Shown here in pieces: positions 28,127-35,712 of a stretch of 64,000 nucleotides of DNA (the stretch's first letter is position 1; every line of letters begins with the position of its first letter). The DNA comes from Bacteroidales bacterium (GTDB taxonomy: Bacteria; Bacteroidota; Bacteroidia; Bacteroidales; Lentimicrobiaceae), in the NCBI GenBank assembly GCA_024636955.1, contig JAGXGB010000048.1, forward strand, positions 1 through 64,000. Direction: 5' to 3'. The translations under genes were made by a program, and so were the position numbers. The notes beneath the pieces are model-generated. The model searched no databases, had not been told where the DNA came from, and worked only from the letters and a program-made list of their open reading frames with translations.

Positions 28127-28279
28127 GAATCGAAAGCTGTTAATGTAGAAATCGAAAGAAGTTGAATTGAAAACCGAAGTAGGTTTAATTGATAACTAAA
28201 GTATGTTTAATTATGCGCCGAAGCAGGTTTAATTGAGAACCTCATCCTGTTGAATAAAGATTTGAATGAAGTTTAATCA
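28127..28279. repeat. Degenerate 21-23-nt tandem repeat (array D)
   Basis: Seven imperfect copies of a unit close to CCGAAGnAGGTTTAATTGA, 21-23 nt apart, fill the gap between the lemA stop and the next TPM gene. Copies diverge by several bases each. There is no ORF through it. Confidence 0.7.
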
Positions 28280-28344
28280 ACGGGAGCATCTGATTATAGC
28301 TACTGAAGAGATCAGAGTATTGATCAAATGCTCCTTACTGATCT

Positions 28345-28935
28345 TTAAAACTGAACATCAGGAGCTTGTTCTGCACCCTGGTCAGCTTCGAAATAAGCTT
28401 TTCTTTCAAAACCAAATAATCCGGCAAAAATGTTATTGGGGAATCGCTTGATCTGGGTGTTGTAGTTCTGGGCTGCCTGATTGAAGTTTCTGCGTTCAAC
28501 AGCTATTCGGTTTTCCGTACCTTCCAGCTGTGATTGCAGATCCATAAAATTCTGGTTTGCTTTCAAATCAGGGTAACGTTCAACTACCACCATTAATCGT
28601 GACAAAGCTGAGCTTAATCCTTGTTGTGCCTGTTGGAATTGCTGAATGGAGTTTTCATCAAGTTCATTTGCATTAACATTAACACCTGTAGCTTTTGACC
28701 TTGCTTCAATTACTTGAGTAAGAGTAGTTTGCTCAAACTCGGCATAGCCTTTAACTGTATTAACCAGGTTTGGTATCAGGTCAGCACGGCGTTGATAAAC
28801 ATTTTCAACCTGTGACCATGCACCTGTAACACCTTCCTCAAGGGTAACAAGGCTGTTGTATCGGCCGCTGCCCATCATTACCAAAACGATAACAATGCCA
28901 ACAACTACCAAAATAGTAACTAATGATTTTTTCAT
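28345..28935 (-). CDS. LemA family protein
   Basis: A 196-residue protein: one N-terminal membrane helix (residues 5-22), then a four-helix LemA domain with GAWSQVENVYQRRADLIPNL and NTVKGYAEFE. It is the first gene of an operon with two TPM proteins, a combination found widely in bacteria. The function is not established. The C-terminus is short and acidic. Confidence 0.93.
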   Translation of the reverse strand: MKKSLVTILVVVGIVIVLVMMGSGRYNSLVTLEEGVTGAWSQVENVYQRRADLIPNLVNTVKGYAEFEQTTLTQVIEARSKATGVNVNANELDENSIQQFQQAQQGLSSALSRLMVVVERYPDLKANQNFMDLQSQLEGTENRIAVERRNFNQAAQNYNTQIKRFPNNIFAGLFGFERKAYFEADQGAEQAPDVQF

Positions 28936-29091
28936 GATTTTCGACTATTTGTGATTGTGTAAATTTACGGTTATTTTAAGAAATGTGAACTAAACAAGTA
29001 CTGCTTAATTATATTATTACCAAATAATAGTTATCCGCAGAAGTTTAAATGCCTGTAAGGCAAAAAAATTATAAAACTATTCTGATTAAAC

Positions 29092-29130
29092 ACAAAAACT
29101 ATTGACCCGGCTTTTGCCGGGTCAATAGTT
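29092..29130 (-). terminator. Strong terminator of htpG
   Basis: A perfect 14-bp stem, ACTATTGACCCGGC against GCCGGGTCAATAGT, with a four-base loop. It is followed on the minus strand by TTTTTG. It lies directly after the htpG stop. Confidence 0.92.
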
Positions 29131-29134
29131 TCTA

Positions 29135-31042
29135 TTATTGCAAGATATCAATGCTTCGCTTGATAAAGCCTGTGAGCTCTTCGCCCTTTAGCAAGTTTTG
29201 TGAAAGTTTAGCTATATCAATAAGTTGCTTGGCCATTGATTTTCTGGCTTCTGCATCAACTTCACTATGTATTTTTGTTATTAGTGGATGGTTTGAGTTG
29301 ACCACCAAATTGTATGAATCAGGTAGTGAACCCATATAGCTCATTCCACCGCCACCAAGCATGGACATATCCTTCATACGCCTCATAAATTCAGGACGTG
29401 TGATTTGAACTGGCATGCTTGTTTCACTCATGCTCTCAAATACAACATTGTAATGTTCTTTACCGGCAACTTCTTCAAATACGGGCTTAATGTTTTTCTG
29501 ATCATCTTCAGTAAGTTTTGAAGGCATAGGCTCATCCTTTTTGATAAGCTTATCAGGCACATCTGAATCAACCCTTACAAAGGAAGTGTTCTCAAATTTT
29601 TGTTCCAAAGTATTAATGAAGTGATTGTCAAGTACACCGTCCAAAACAAGTACATTGTATCCCATTTCACGTGCTGATTCAACAAAACCGTGTTGTTCAG
29701 TCACATCGGAAGTATATAGGTAGACCAGTTTTTTGTCATTGTCAGTTTGACCGGCAGTGATCAGGCTCTTATACTCTTCGAGGGTGTAAAACTTACCATC
29801 GGTGTCCTTAAGTAATGTGAATTTTTCAGCTCTTTCCCAGAATTTTGGTTCACTTATTATTCCGTATTCTATAAAAATCCTGATATCGTCCCATTTACTT
29901 TCAAATTCCGGCCTGTTGTTCTTGAAGATATCCTCAAGTTTATCAGCAACCTTCTTCATAATGTGGTTAGAAATCTTCTTCACATTTGAGTCGCTTTGCA
30001 AGTATGAACGCGATACGTTAAGGGGAATATCGGGGGAGTCAAGTACTCCATGCATCAATGTCAGGAAGTCGGGTACAATACCTTCAACCGAGTCAGTAAC
30101 AAATACCTGGTTTGAATATAGTTGAATTTTTTCTTTCTGGACCTCTATGTTTTTCTTTACTTTAGGGAAATACAGGATACCTGTAAGATTAAATGGATAG
30201 TCTACATTAAGGTGGATATTGAATAGTGGCTCATCAAAAGTAAATGGATAGAGCTCACGATAGAAGTTATTATAATCTTCAGTACTTAATTCTGATGGTT
30301 TGCGCTTCCAGGCAGGATTGGTGTTATTGATGATGCGGGGATATTCCCTCTCATCGTACTTGTCCTCTCCCTTCTCGTCCTTAACACCCTCAATTTTCTC
30401 CCATTTCTTTTCATTGCCAAATCTGATTGGAACAGGAAGGAACTTACAATACTTTTTAAGAAGTTCGAGAATCTTTGCTTCTTCAAGAAATTCAGTAGAA
30501 TCATCAGCAATGTGCAGAACAATATCAGTTCCCCTGGTTTGCTTTTCGGTTTCAGTTAAAGTGTATTCCGGACTTCCATCGCATTCCCATTTTACAGCTT
30601 TTGAGCCAGGGCCTTTACGATATGTTTTTGTGAATATCTCAACCTTTTTGGAAACCATAAACGAAGAGTAAAACCCAAGTCCAAAGTGACCGATGAGTTG
30701 TGCTGCATCAGCTTCACTCTTGCCCTTGTATTTCTTAACGAATTCTTCTGCACCGGAAAACGCAATCTGGTTAATGTATTTATCTACTTCTTCAGCGGTC
30801 ATTCCTATGCCATTGTCACGTACTGTTAAAGTTTTGTTTTCTTTATCGAGCAGCACTTCAATAGTAAGGTCACCAAGGTCATCTTTAAACTGACCCATTG
30901 ATGATAAGGCTTTTAGCTTTTGGGTAGCGTCAACTGCATTGGAGATTAATTCCCTGAGAAAAATTTCATGATCTGAATAAAGGAATTTCTTGATAATTGG
31001 AAATATATTTTCCGTTTGAACATTGATTTTTCCGGTTTGCAT
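29135..31042 (-). CDS. htpG: Chaperone HtpG (Hsp90)
   Basis: A 635-residue ATP-dependent cytosolic chaperone of normal length. The GHKL ATPase motifs are clear: ELISNAVDATQKL, DNGIGMT and IGHFGLGFYSSFMV. The middle-domain catalytic Arg region (LNVSRSYLQ) is present. The C-terminal dimer domain is complete. It is transcribed alone, with a sigma-54-like element upstream and a strong terminator downstream. Confidence 0.97.
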   Translation of the reverse strand: MQTGKINVQTENIFPIIKKFLYSDHEIFLRELISNAVDATQKLKALSSMGQFKDDLGDLTIEVLLDKENKTLTVRDNGIGMTAEEVDKYINQIAFSGAEEFVKKYKGKSEADAAQLIGHFGLGFYSSFMVSKKVEIFTKTYRKGPGSKAVKWECDGSPEYTLTETEKQTRGTDIVLHIADDSTEFLEEAKILELLKKYCKFLPVPIRFGNEKKWEKIEGVKDEKGEDKYDEREYPRIINNTNPAWKRKPSELSTEDYNNFYRELYPFTFDEPLFNIHLNVDYPFNLTGILYFPKVKKNIEVQKEKIQLYSNQVFVTDSVEGIVPDFLTLMHGVLDSPDIPLNVSRSYLQSDSNVKKISNHIMKKVADKLEDIFKNNRPEFESKWDDIRIFIEYGIISEPKFWERAEKFTLLKDTDGKFYTLEEYKSLITAGQTDNDKKLVYLYTSDVTEQHGFVESAREMGYNVLVLDGVLDNHFINTLEQKFENTSFVRVDSDVPDKLIKKDEPMPSKLTEDDQKNIKPVFEEVAGKEHYNVVFESMSETSMPVQITRPEFMRRMKDMSMLGGGGMSYMGSLPDSYNLVVNSNHPLITKIHSEVDAEARKSMAKQLIDIAKLSQNLLKGEELTGFIKRSIDILQ

Positions 31043-31074
31043 AGTATTAAATTTTTAATAGTTTACTGAGCCTT

Positions 31075-31113
31075 CTCAAATGGTATGCCATCCTGAAAAA
31101 CTGACAAAATGAC
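31075..31113 (-). promoter_or_regulatory. Candidate htpG promoter with sigma-54-like -24/-12 spacing
   Basis: On the minus strand TGGCATACCATTTGAG (31075-31090) matches TGGCAC-N5-TTGC except at the final C. Just upstream is GTCATTTTGTCA (31102-31113). The 3' end of the element is 32 bases before the ATG. An overlapping sigma-A reading (TA-CCA-TTTG) needs one extra base. Confidence 0.45.
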
Positions 31114-31156
31114 TGCTTTATACCGATATTATATTACAAGTATTTTCATTTTTGCA

Positions 31157-31186
31157 TTGTTAAGTAAAGTAATCTTTATAATTTAG
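31157..31186 (+). promoter_or_regulatory. Candidate ilvE promoter
   Basis: TTG at 31157-31159, a 19-base spacer and TAATTTAG at 31179-31186, one base off the -7 consensus. It lies 43 bases before the ATG. Confidence 0.45.
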
Positions 31187-31229
31187 CCAAGTATAACGGT
31201 GCAATAAAAAACCTCAAAATATAAAGCAT

Positions 31230-32249
31230 ATGTTAGAATTAGATTGGAGTCACCTACCCTTTGGTTATGTAAAGACCGACTACAATGTCCGTTGTTATTA
31301 CAGGAATGGTAAATGGGGCGAAATTGAAACCTCATCTTCAGAATTCATTAGTATTCACATGGCAGCATCCTCACTGCACTATGGACAGGAAGCATTTGAA
31401 GGCATGAAGGCCTTTAGAGGCAAAGATGGAAAGAACAGGATTTTCCGTTGGGAAGAGAATGCCATGCGCATGGAGAGTTCAGCCAATGGAGTTATGATGG
31501 CAGTTGTGCCTCGGGAGATTTTTCTTGAATCTATTGTTAAGGCGGTAAAAATGAATGAACGTTTTATTCCGCCATTTGGAACCGGAGCTTCACTTTACAT
31601 TCGCCCGTTATTGATTGGTACTGGTGCCAGAGTTGGTGTAAAACCTGCTGATGAATATCTTTTTATGGTGTTTGTTACACCTGTTGGCCCATATTTTAAG
31701 GAAGGGTTTAAACCTGTTTCCTTGCTCATTGCTCGTGATCATGATCGCGCTGCTCCTAAAGGTACCGGAAGGTTTAAAGTGGGTGGTAATTATGCTGCAA
31801 GTCTTGCCGCAGGAGAAGAAGCACATGCCAAAGGTTATGCCTCAGCTTTGTTCCTCGATGCCCGTGAAAAGAAATACATTGATGAAGCAGGTCCGGCTAA
31901 CTTCTTTGCTATTAAAGGAAATAAGTATATTACTCCAAAATCAGAGTCAATTCTTGCTTCTATTACAAATAAGAGCTTGATGGACATAGCAAAGGATATG
32001 GGCATGGAAGTTGAAGTACGACCGGTTGAAGTTAATGAACTTGACTCATTTGACGAAGTTGGTGCTTGTGGAACTGCTGCAGTTATTTCTCCTGTATGTA
32101 AAATTGATGACCCACTTACAGGGCATACCTATTCATATTGTAAGGATGGTCAAGCCGGTCCGGTTTCAACTAAGCTATATAAAAGACTTCAAGGTATTCA
32201 ATACGGTGAGGAAGATGATGTCTTTAACTGGAATTATATTATAGAATAA
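31230..32249 (+). CDS. ilvE: Branched-chain amino acid aminotransferase
   Basis: A 339-residue fold-type IV PLP enzyme of the BCAT type II branch. It moves the amino group between Leu, Ile or Val and 2-oxoglutarate. FEGMKAFRGKDG, the PLP-lysine region GRFKVGGNYAASL and the late GTAAVISPV loop are seen. It has its own promoter and terminator and is divergent from htpG. Confidence 0.94.
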   Translation: MLELDWSHLPFGYVKTDYNVRCYYRNGKWGEIETSSSEFISIHMAASSLHYGQEAFEGMKAFRGKDGKNRIFRWEENAMRMESSANGVMMAVVPREIFLESIVKAVKMNERFIPPFGTGASLYIRPLLIGTGARVGVKPADEYLFMVFVTPVGPYFKEGFKPVSLLIARDHDRAAPKGTGRFKVGGNYAASLAAGEEAHAKGYASALFLDAREKKYIDEAGPANFFAIKGNKYITPKSESILASITNKSLMDIAKDMGMEVEVRPVEVNELDSFDEVGACGTAAVISPVCKIDDPLTGHTYSYCKDGQAGPVSTKLYKRLQGIQYGEEDDVFNWNYIIE

Positions 32250-32270
32250 CAGATGTTATAGTAGTAAAAT

Positions 32271-32302
32271 AAAAAGAGGCTTTTTGGAGCCTCTTTTTGT
32301 TT
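32271..32302. terminator. Bidirectional terminator between ilvE and pyrF
   Basis: AAAGAGGC and GCCTCTTT form an 8-bp stem with A and T runs on both sides, so it can serve ilvE on the plus strand and pyrF on the minus strand. Confidence 0.9.
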
Positions 32303-32363
32303 TATGGTATCATTCCATGTATAACAGGATGAAGCGATAAGAAATGTAACATTTCTTTTGAAA

Positions 32364-33206
32364 CTAAATGATTCCCTTTTCCCTTAAGGTTGCTTCCATT
32401 TGTTTCTGCATAGTAGCCGCTTCGTCAGTCGCTTTTTGAGTGAAATCAGGTTGGTTAGACGCAAAGATTATACTTCGTGAAGCATTTACCAAAATTCCAC
32501 AATCATCATTCAATCCAAAGCGCGCAACTTCCTCCAGACTACCACCTTGTGCACCAACCCCCGGAACAAGCAGGAAATGATCAGGGACAATACTGCGCAC
32601 CTCAGATAGCATTTCAGCGCGGGTAGCGCCAACCACATACATGGTGTTTTCAGGTGAACCCCATTGTGAAGAGGTTTTCAGTACATCTTCAAAAAGACGT
32701 TGATTATTTACATCAGTGTTTAACTGAAAATCAGAAGCGCCTTTATTTGAGGTAAGGGCAAGGATAATAACCCATTTTTCTTCAAACTTAAGGAATGGAC
32801 TCACTGAATCTTCGCCCATGTATGGTGCAACAGTTACAGCATCAAAATTGAAGCCTGAGGCTTTCTTGTCAAAGAAGGCAGTTGCATATTGAGTTGAGGT
32901 ATTTCCTATATCCCCTCTTTTAGCATCGGCAATTGTGAAACATTCATTACTGAATTGATCAAGAAATTGCATGGTTTTATGCAAACTGAGTATGCCTTGC
33001 ATTCCTCTTGCTTCGTAAAACGCAAGATTGGGTTTGTATGCAACGGTAAAATCAATGGTCGCTTTAATAATCTGCTTGTTAAATTCAAAAACCGGATCAT
33101 CATTATCAAGAAGGTGATTTGGGATCTTGGTAATATCGCTGTCAAGACCTACACATAGGTATGAGCGCTTACGTTTGATAAGCTCGATCAGTTGTTTTCG
33201 GTTCAT
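32364..33206 (-). CDS. pyrF: Orotidine 5'-phosphate decarboxylase, type 2
   Basis: A 280-residue TIM-barrel enzyme that makes UMP from OMP in the last step of pyrimidine synthesis. The catalytic array is seen in IADAKRGDIGNTS (Asp-Lys-Asp). Length and sequence fit the longer PyrF subfamily 2. It is the last gene of purM-prfA-pyrF, 24 bases after prfA. Confidence 0.95.
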   Translation of the reverse strand: MNRKQLIELIKRKRSYLCVGLDSDITKIPNHLLDNDDPVFEFNKQIIKATIDFTVAYKPNLAFYEARGMQGILSLHKTMQFLDQFSNECFTIADAKRGDIGNTSTQYATAFFDKKASGFNFDAVTVAPYMGEDSVSPFLKFEEKWVIILALTSNKGASDFQLNTDVNNQRLFEDVLKTSSQWGSPENTMYVVGATRAEMLSEVRSIVPDHFLLVPGVGAQGGSLEEVARFGLNDDCGILVNASRSIIFASNQPDFTQKATDEAATMQKQMEATLREKGII

Positions 33207-33230
33207 GATTTTGGTTGTTTTAAATATGGT

Positions 33231-34301
33231 TTAACCGACTGCTTCTTTAAGTCGCTCGGCATTTTCAGCCAATTGCAGCGCGTCAATCATATCCTGTATA
33301 TCACCGTCCATATATGTAGTAAGGTTATATACAGTTAGGTTGATACGATGATCAGTAATACGGCTTTGTGGATAGTTATAGGTTCTTACTTTTGCTGAAC
33401 GATCGCCTGTTGAAACCATAGTTTTACGCTTCTTTGATATTTCATCAAGGTATTTCTGGTATTCCTGTTCATACAAACGAGTACGGAGCACCGTAAGAGC
33501 TTTATCGAAATTCTTAAGCTGTGATTTTTGATCCTGACAAGTAACCACAATACCTGTAGGAACGTGTGTTAAACGCACAGCAGAGTATGTAGTGTTAACT
33601 GACTGGCCGCCTGGTCCTGATGAACAGTATGTGTCCTTGCGGATATCAGAAGGTTTCAGGTCAACATCAAATTCATCAGCTTCGGGTAAAACGGCTACAG
33701 TAGCTGCAGAAGTATGCACACGCCCCTGGGTTTCAGTTTGTGGCACCCGCTGTACGCGATGAACACCTGATTCGTACTTTAATTGGCCATATACGTTATC
33801 ACCACTTACATTGAATATGATTTCCTTAAAACCACCAACCGTGCCTTCAGTAAAATCAACGAGATCTATCTTCCAGTTTTTGGTTTCGCAATACTTAGTG
33901 TACATGCGGTACAAGTCACCAGCGAATATACTTGCTTCATCACCACCTGATCCTGCCCTTAACTCAACAACTGCATTTTTGCCATCCTGAGGGTCAGAGG
34001 GTATCAACATGATCCTGATTTCTTCTTCCATTTCATCTCTGCGTTCAGTGAGTTGGCTAAGTTCATCTTTGGCCATAGCCCTGAACTCTTCATCCTTCTC
34101 CTGGTAGAGGATTTCTTTGGCAGAGGATATATTGTCCATTACAAGTTTATACTCTCTGTATGCAACTATAACAGGCTGTAATTCCTTGTAGTCCTTACTT
34201 AATTTTATATAAGCTTTCATATCAGCCATTATATCCGGATCATTCATTGTCTTTTCTATCTCCAGATAACGATGATATATTGCTTCAAGCTTGTCAAGCA
34301 T
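33231..34301 (-). CDS. prfA: Peptide chain release factor 1
   Basis: A 356-residue protein that reads UAA and UAG stop codons. The peptidyl-hydrolysis motif GGQ is in [12 protein letters not shown] and the codon-recognition PxT-type region is near residues 185-195 ([12 protein letters not shown]). RF1 identity is supported by length and order; RF2 would show a frameshift site, which is absent. It lies 97 bases after purM and 24 bases before pyrF. Confidence 0.96.
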   Translation of the reverse strand: MLDKLEAIYHRYLEIEKTMNDPDIMADMKAYIKLSKDYKELQPVIVAYREYKLVMDNISSAKEILYQEKDEEFRAMAKDELSQLTERRDEMEEEIRIMLIPSDPQDGKNAVVELRAGSGGDEASIFAGDLYRMYTKYCETKNWKIDLVDFTEGTVGGFKEIIFNVSGDNVYGQLKYESGVHRVQRVPQTETQGRVHTSAATVAVLPEADEFDVDLKPSDIRKDTYCSSGPGGQSVNTTYSAVRLTHVPTGIVVTCQDQKSQLKNFDKALTVLRTRLYEQEYQKYLDEISKKRKTMVSTGDRSAKVRTYNYPQSRITDHRINLTVYNLTTYMDGDIQDMIDALQLAENAERLKEAVG

Positions 34302-34398
34302 AGTTCTTAAATTTGAGGGTGCAAAGATACGAAAAAAAGTGACTCAACAGTCACTGTAACACTGCATAGCGTTGGCGTCAATCCTAAAGAAAACGTAG

Positions 34399-35568
34399 CT
34401 AATACTCTAATAATCCTTCAGGGGAGTGGATGGTAAGTTTTTTGGAAGTTGCATATTCACACCTTCCAATAATTTTAGCTTCAACATTAAATGAATGCGA
34501 AATCTCAATTACCCTATGAGCGTATTCTTCAGGCAGATAAAGTTCCATTCTATGGCCCATATTGAATACTTTATACATCTCGCGCAGGGGCGTATCTGAT
34601 TGCTCACGAATAACCTGAAATAAAGGAGGGATATCAAAGAGGTTATCCTTTATAACATGCAGTTGATCAATGAAATGAAGTACTTTAGTTTGAGCGCCTC
34701 CTGAACAATGCACCATCCCATGGATATGCTGACGAAGTTCATCAAGCACTTGTTTTATAATGGGTGCATAAGTTCGGGTAGGGGAGAGCAGGAGTTTTCC
34801 AAAATCAAGTCCTTCAACAGGCGATTGGTCAGTTAAACTGATACTACCGCTATAGACTAATTCTTCTGGTACTGAAGGGTCGAACGATTCAGGATATTTT
34901 ACTGCATATTGCTTTGATAACAGGTCGTGTCGGGCTGAAGTCAGACCGTTGCTTCCTGTACCACCGTTATATGTGTCCTCATAACTTGATTGTCCAAATG
35001 ATGAAAGCCCAACAATTACATCACCCGGAATAATATTATTATTGGAAATTATGTGTTCCCGTTTAACCCTGGCTGTAACCGTAGAATCTACAATAATAGT
35101 CCTAACCAAATCACCCACATCGGCCGTTTCACCGCCGGTGGAATAAATGCCTATACCATAGCTCCTCAATTGTTCGAGAAAGTGTTCAGTACCGTTAATA
35201 ATTTCAGCGATTACATTGCCCGGTATGAGGTTCTTATTACGGCCTATGGTACTTGAAATTAGAATATTATCAGTAACGCCCACACATAGTAAATCATCAG
35301 TATTCATCACAATTGCATCTTGTGCAATTCCTCTCCATACTGACATGTCGCCGGTTTCTTTCCAATAAAGATAAGCGAGCGATGATTTTGTTCCGGCACC
35401 ATCAGCATGCATAATATTGCACCAGAGTGGATCGCCTCCAATAATATCAGGTATGATTTTACAGAATGCACCCGGGAAAATACCCTTATCCAGATCTTTT
35501 ATTGCATTATGAACATCTTCCTTGTCGGATGAAACACCCCTGCGATTATACCGTGATTCCTGATTCAT
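34399..35568 (-). CDS. purM: Phosphoribosylformylglycinamidine cyclo-ligase (AIR synthase), Bacteroidota form
   Basis: A 389-residue enzyme of de novo purine synthesis that closes the imidazole ring using ATP. The ADGAGTKSSLAY loop, STGGETADVGDLVRTI and MVHCSGGAQTKVLH agree with the longer, divergent PurM of Bacteroidota. It is first in the gene set purM-prfA-pyrF. A hairpin upstream (35653-35695) separates it from the OmpA-type gene. Confidence 0.92.
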   Translation of the reverse strand: MNQESRYNRRGVSSDKEDVHNAIKDLDKGIFPGAFCKIIPDIIGGDPLWCNIMHADGAGTKSSLAYLYWKETGDMSVWRGIAQDAIVMNTDDLLCVGVTDNILISSTIGRNKNLIPGNVIAEIINGTEHFLEQLRSYGIGIYSTGGETADVGDLVRTIIVDSTVTARVKREHIISNNNIIPGDVIVGLSSFGQSSYEDTYNGGTGSNGLTSARHDLLSKQYAVKYPESFDPSVPEELVYSGSISLTDQSPVEGLDFGKLLLSPTRTYAPIIKQVLDELRQHIHGMVHCSGGAQTKVLHFIDQLHVIKDNLFDIPPLFQVIREQSDTPLREMYKVFNMGHRMELYLPEEYAHRVIEISHSFNVEAKIIGRCEYATSKKLTIHSPEGLLEY

Positions 35569-35652
35569 TATTAAATTATGGATTAAAGATAGTTAACTTA
35601 TACCGTCAAGACGACTTAGGTTAACAAAGCTCATTACTATATGCAAAATTAA

Positions 35653-35695
35653 ATGAGGGTACGATCAACCATTTGAAGTCCAATCGTTCCCTCAT
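35653..35695 (-). terminator. Terminator of the OmpA/PD40 gene
   Basis: ATGAGGG-T-ACGAT (35653-35665) pairs with ATCGT-T-CCCTCAT (35683-35695), a 12-bp stem with one mismatch. On the minus strand TTTAATTTTG follows. It lies 18 bases after the stop. Confidence 0.65.
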
Positions 35696-35712
35696 CTTAT
35701 CCAGTTATCATG

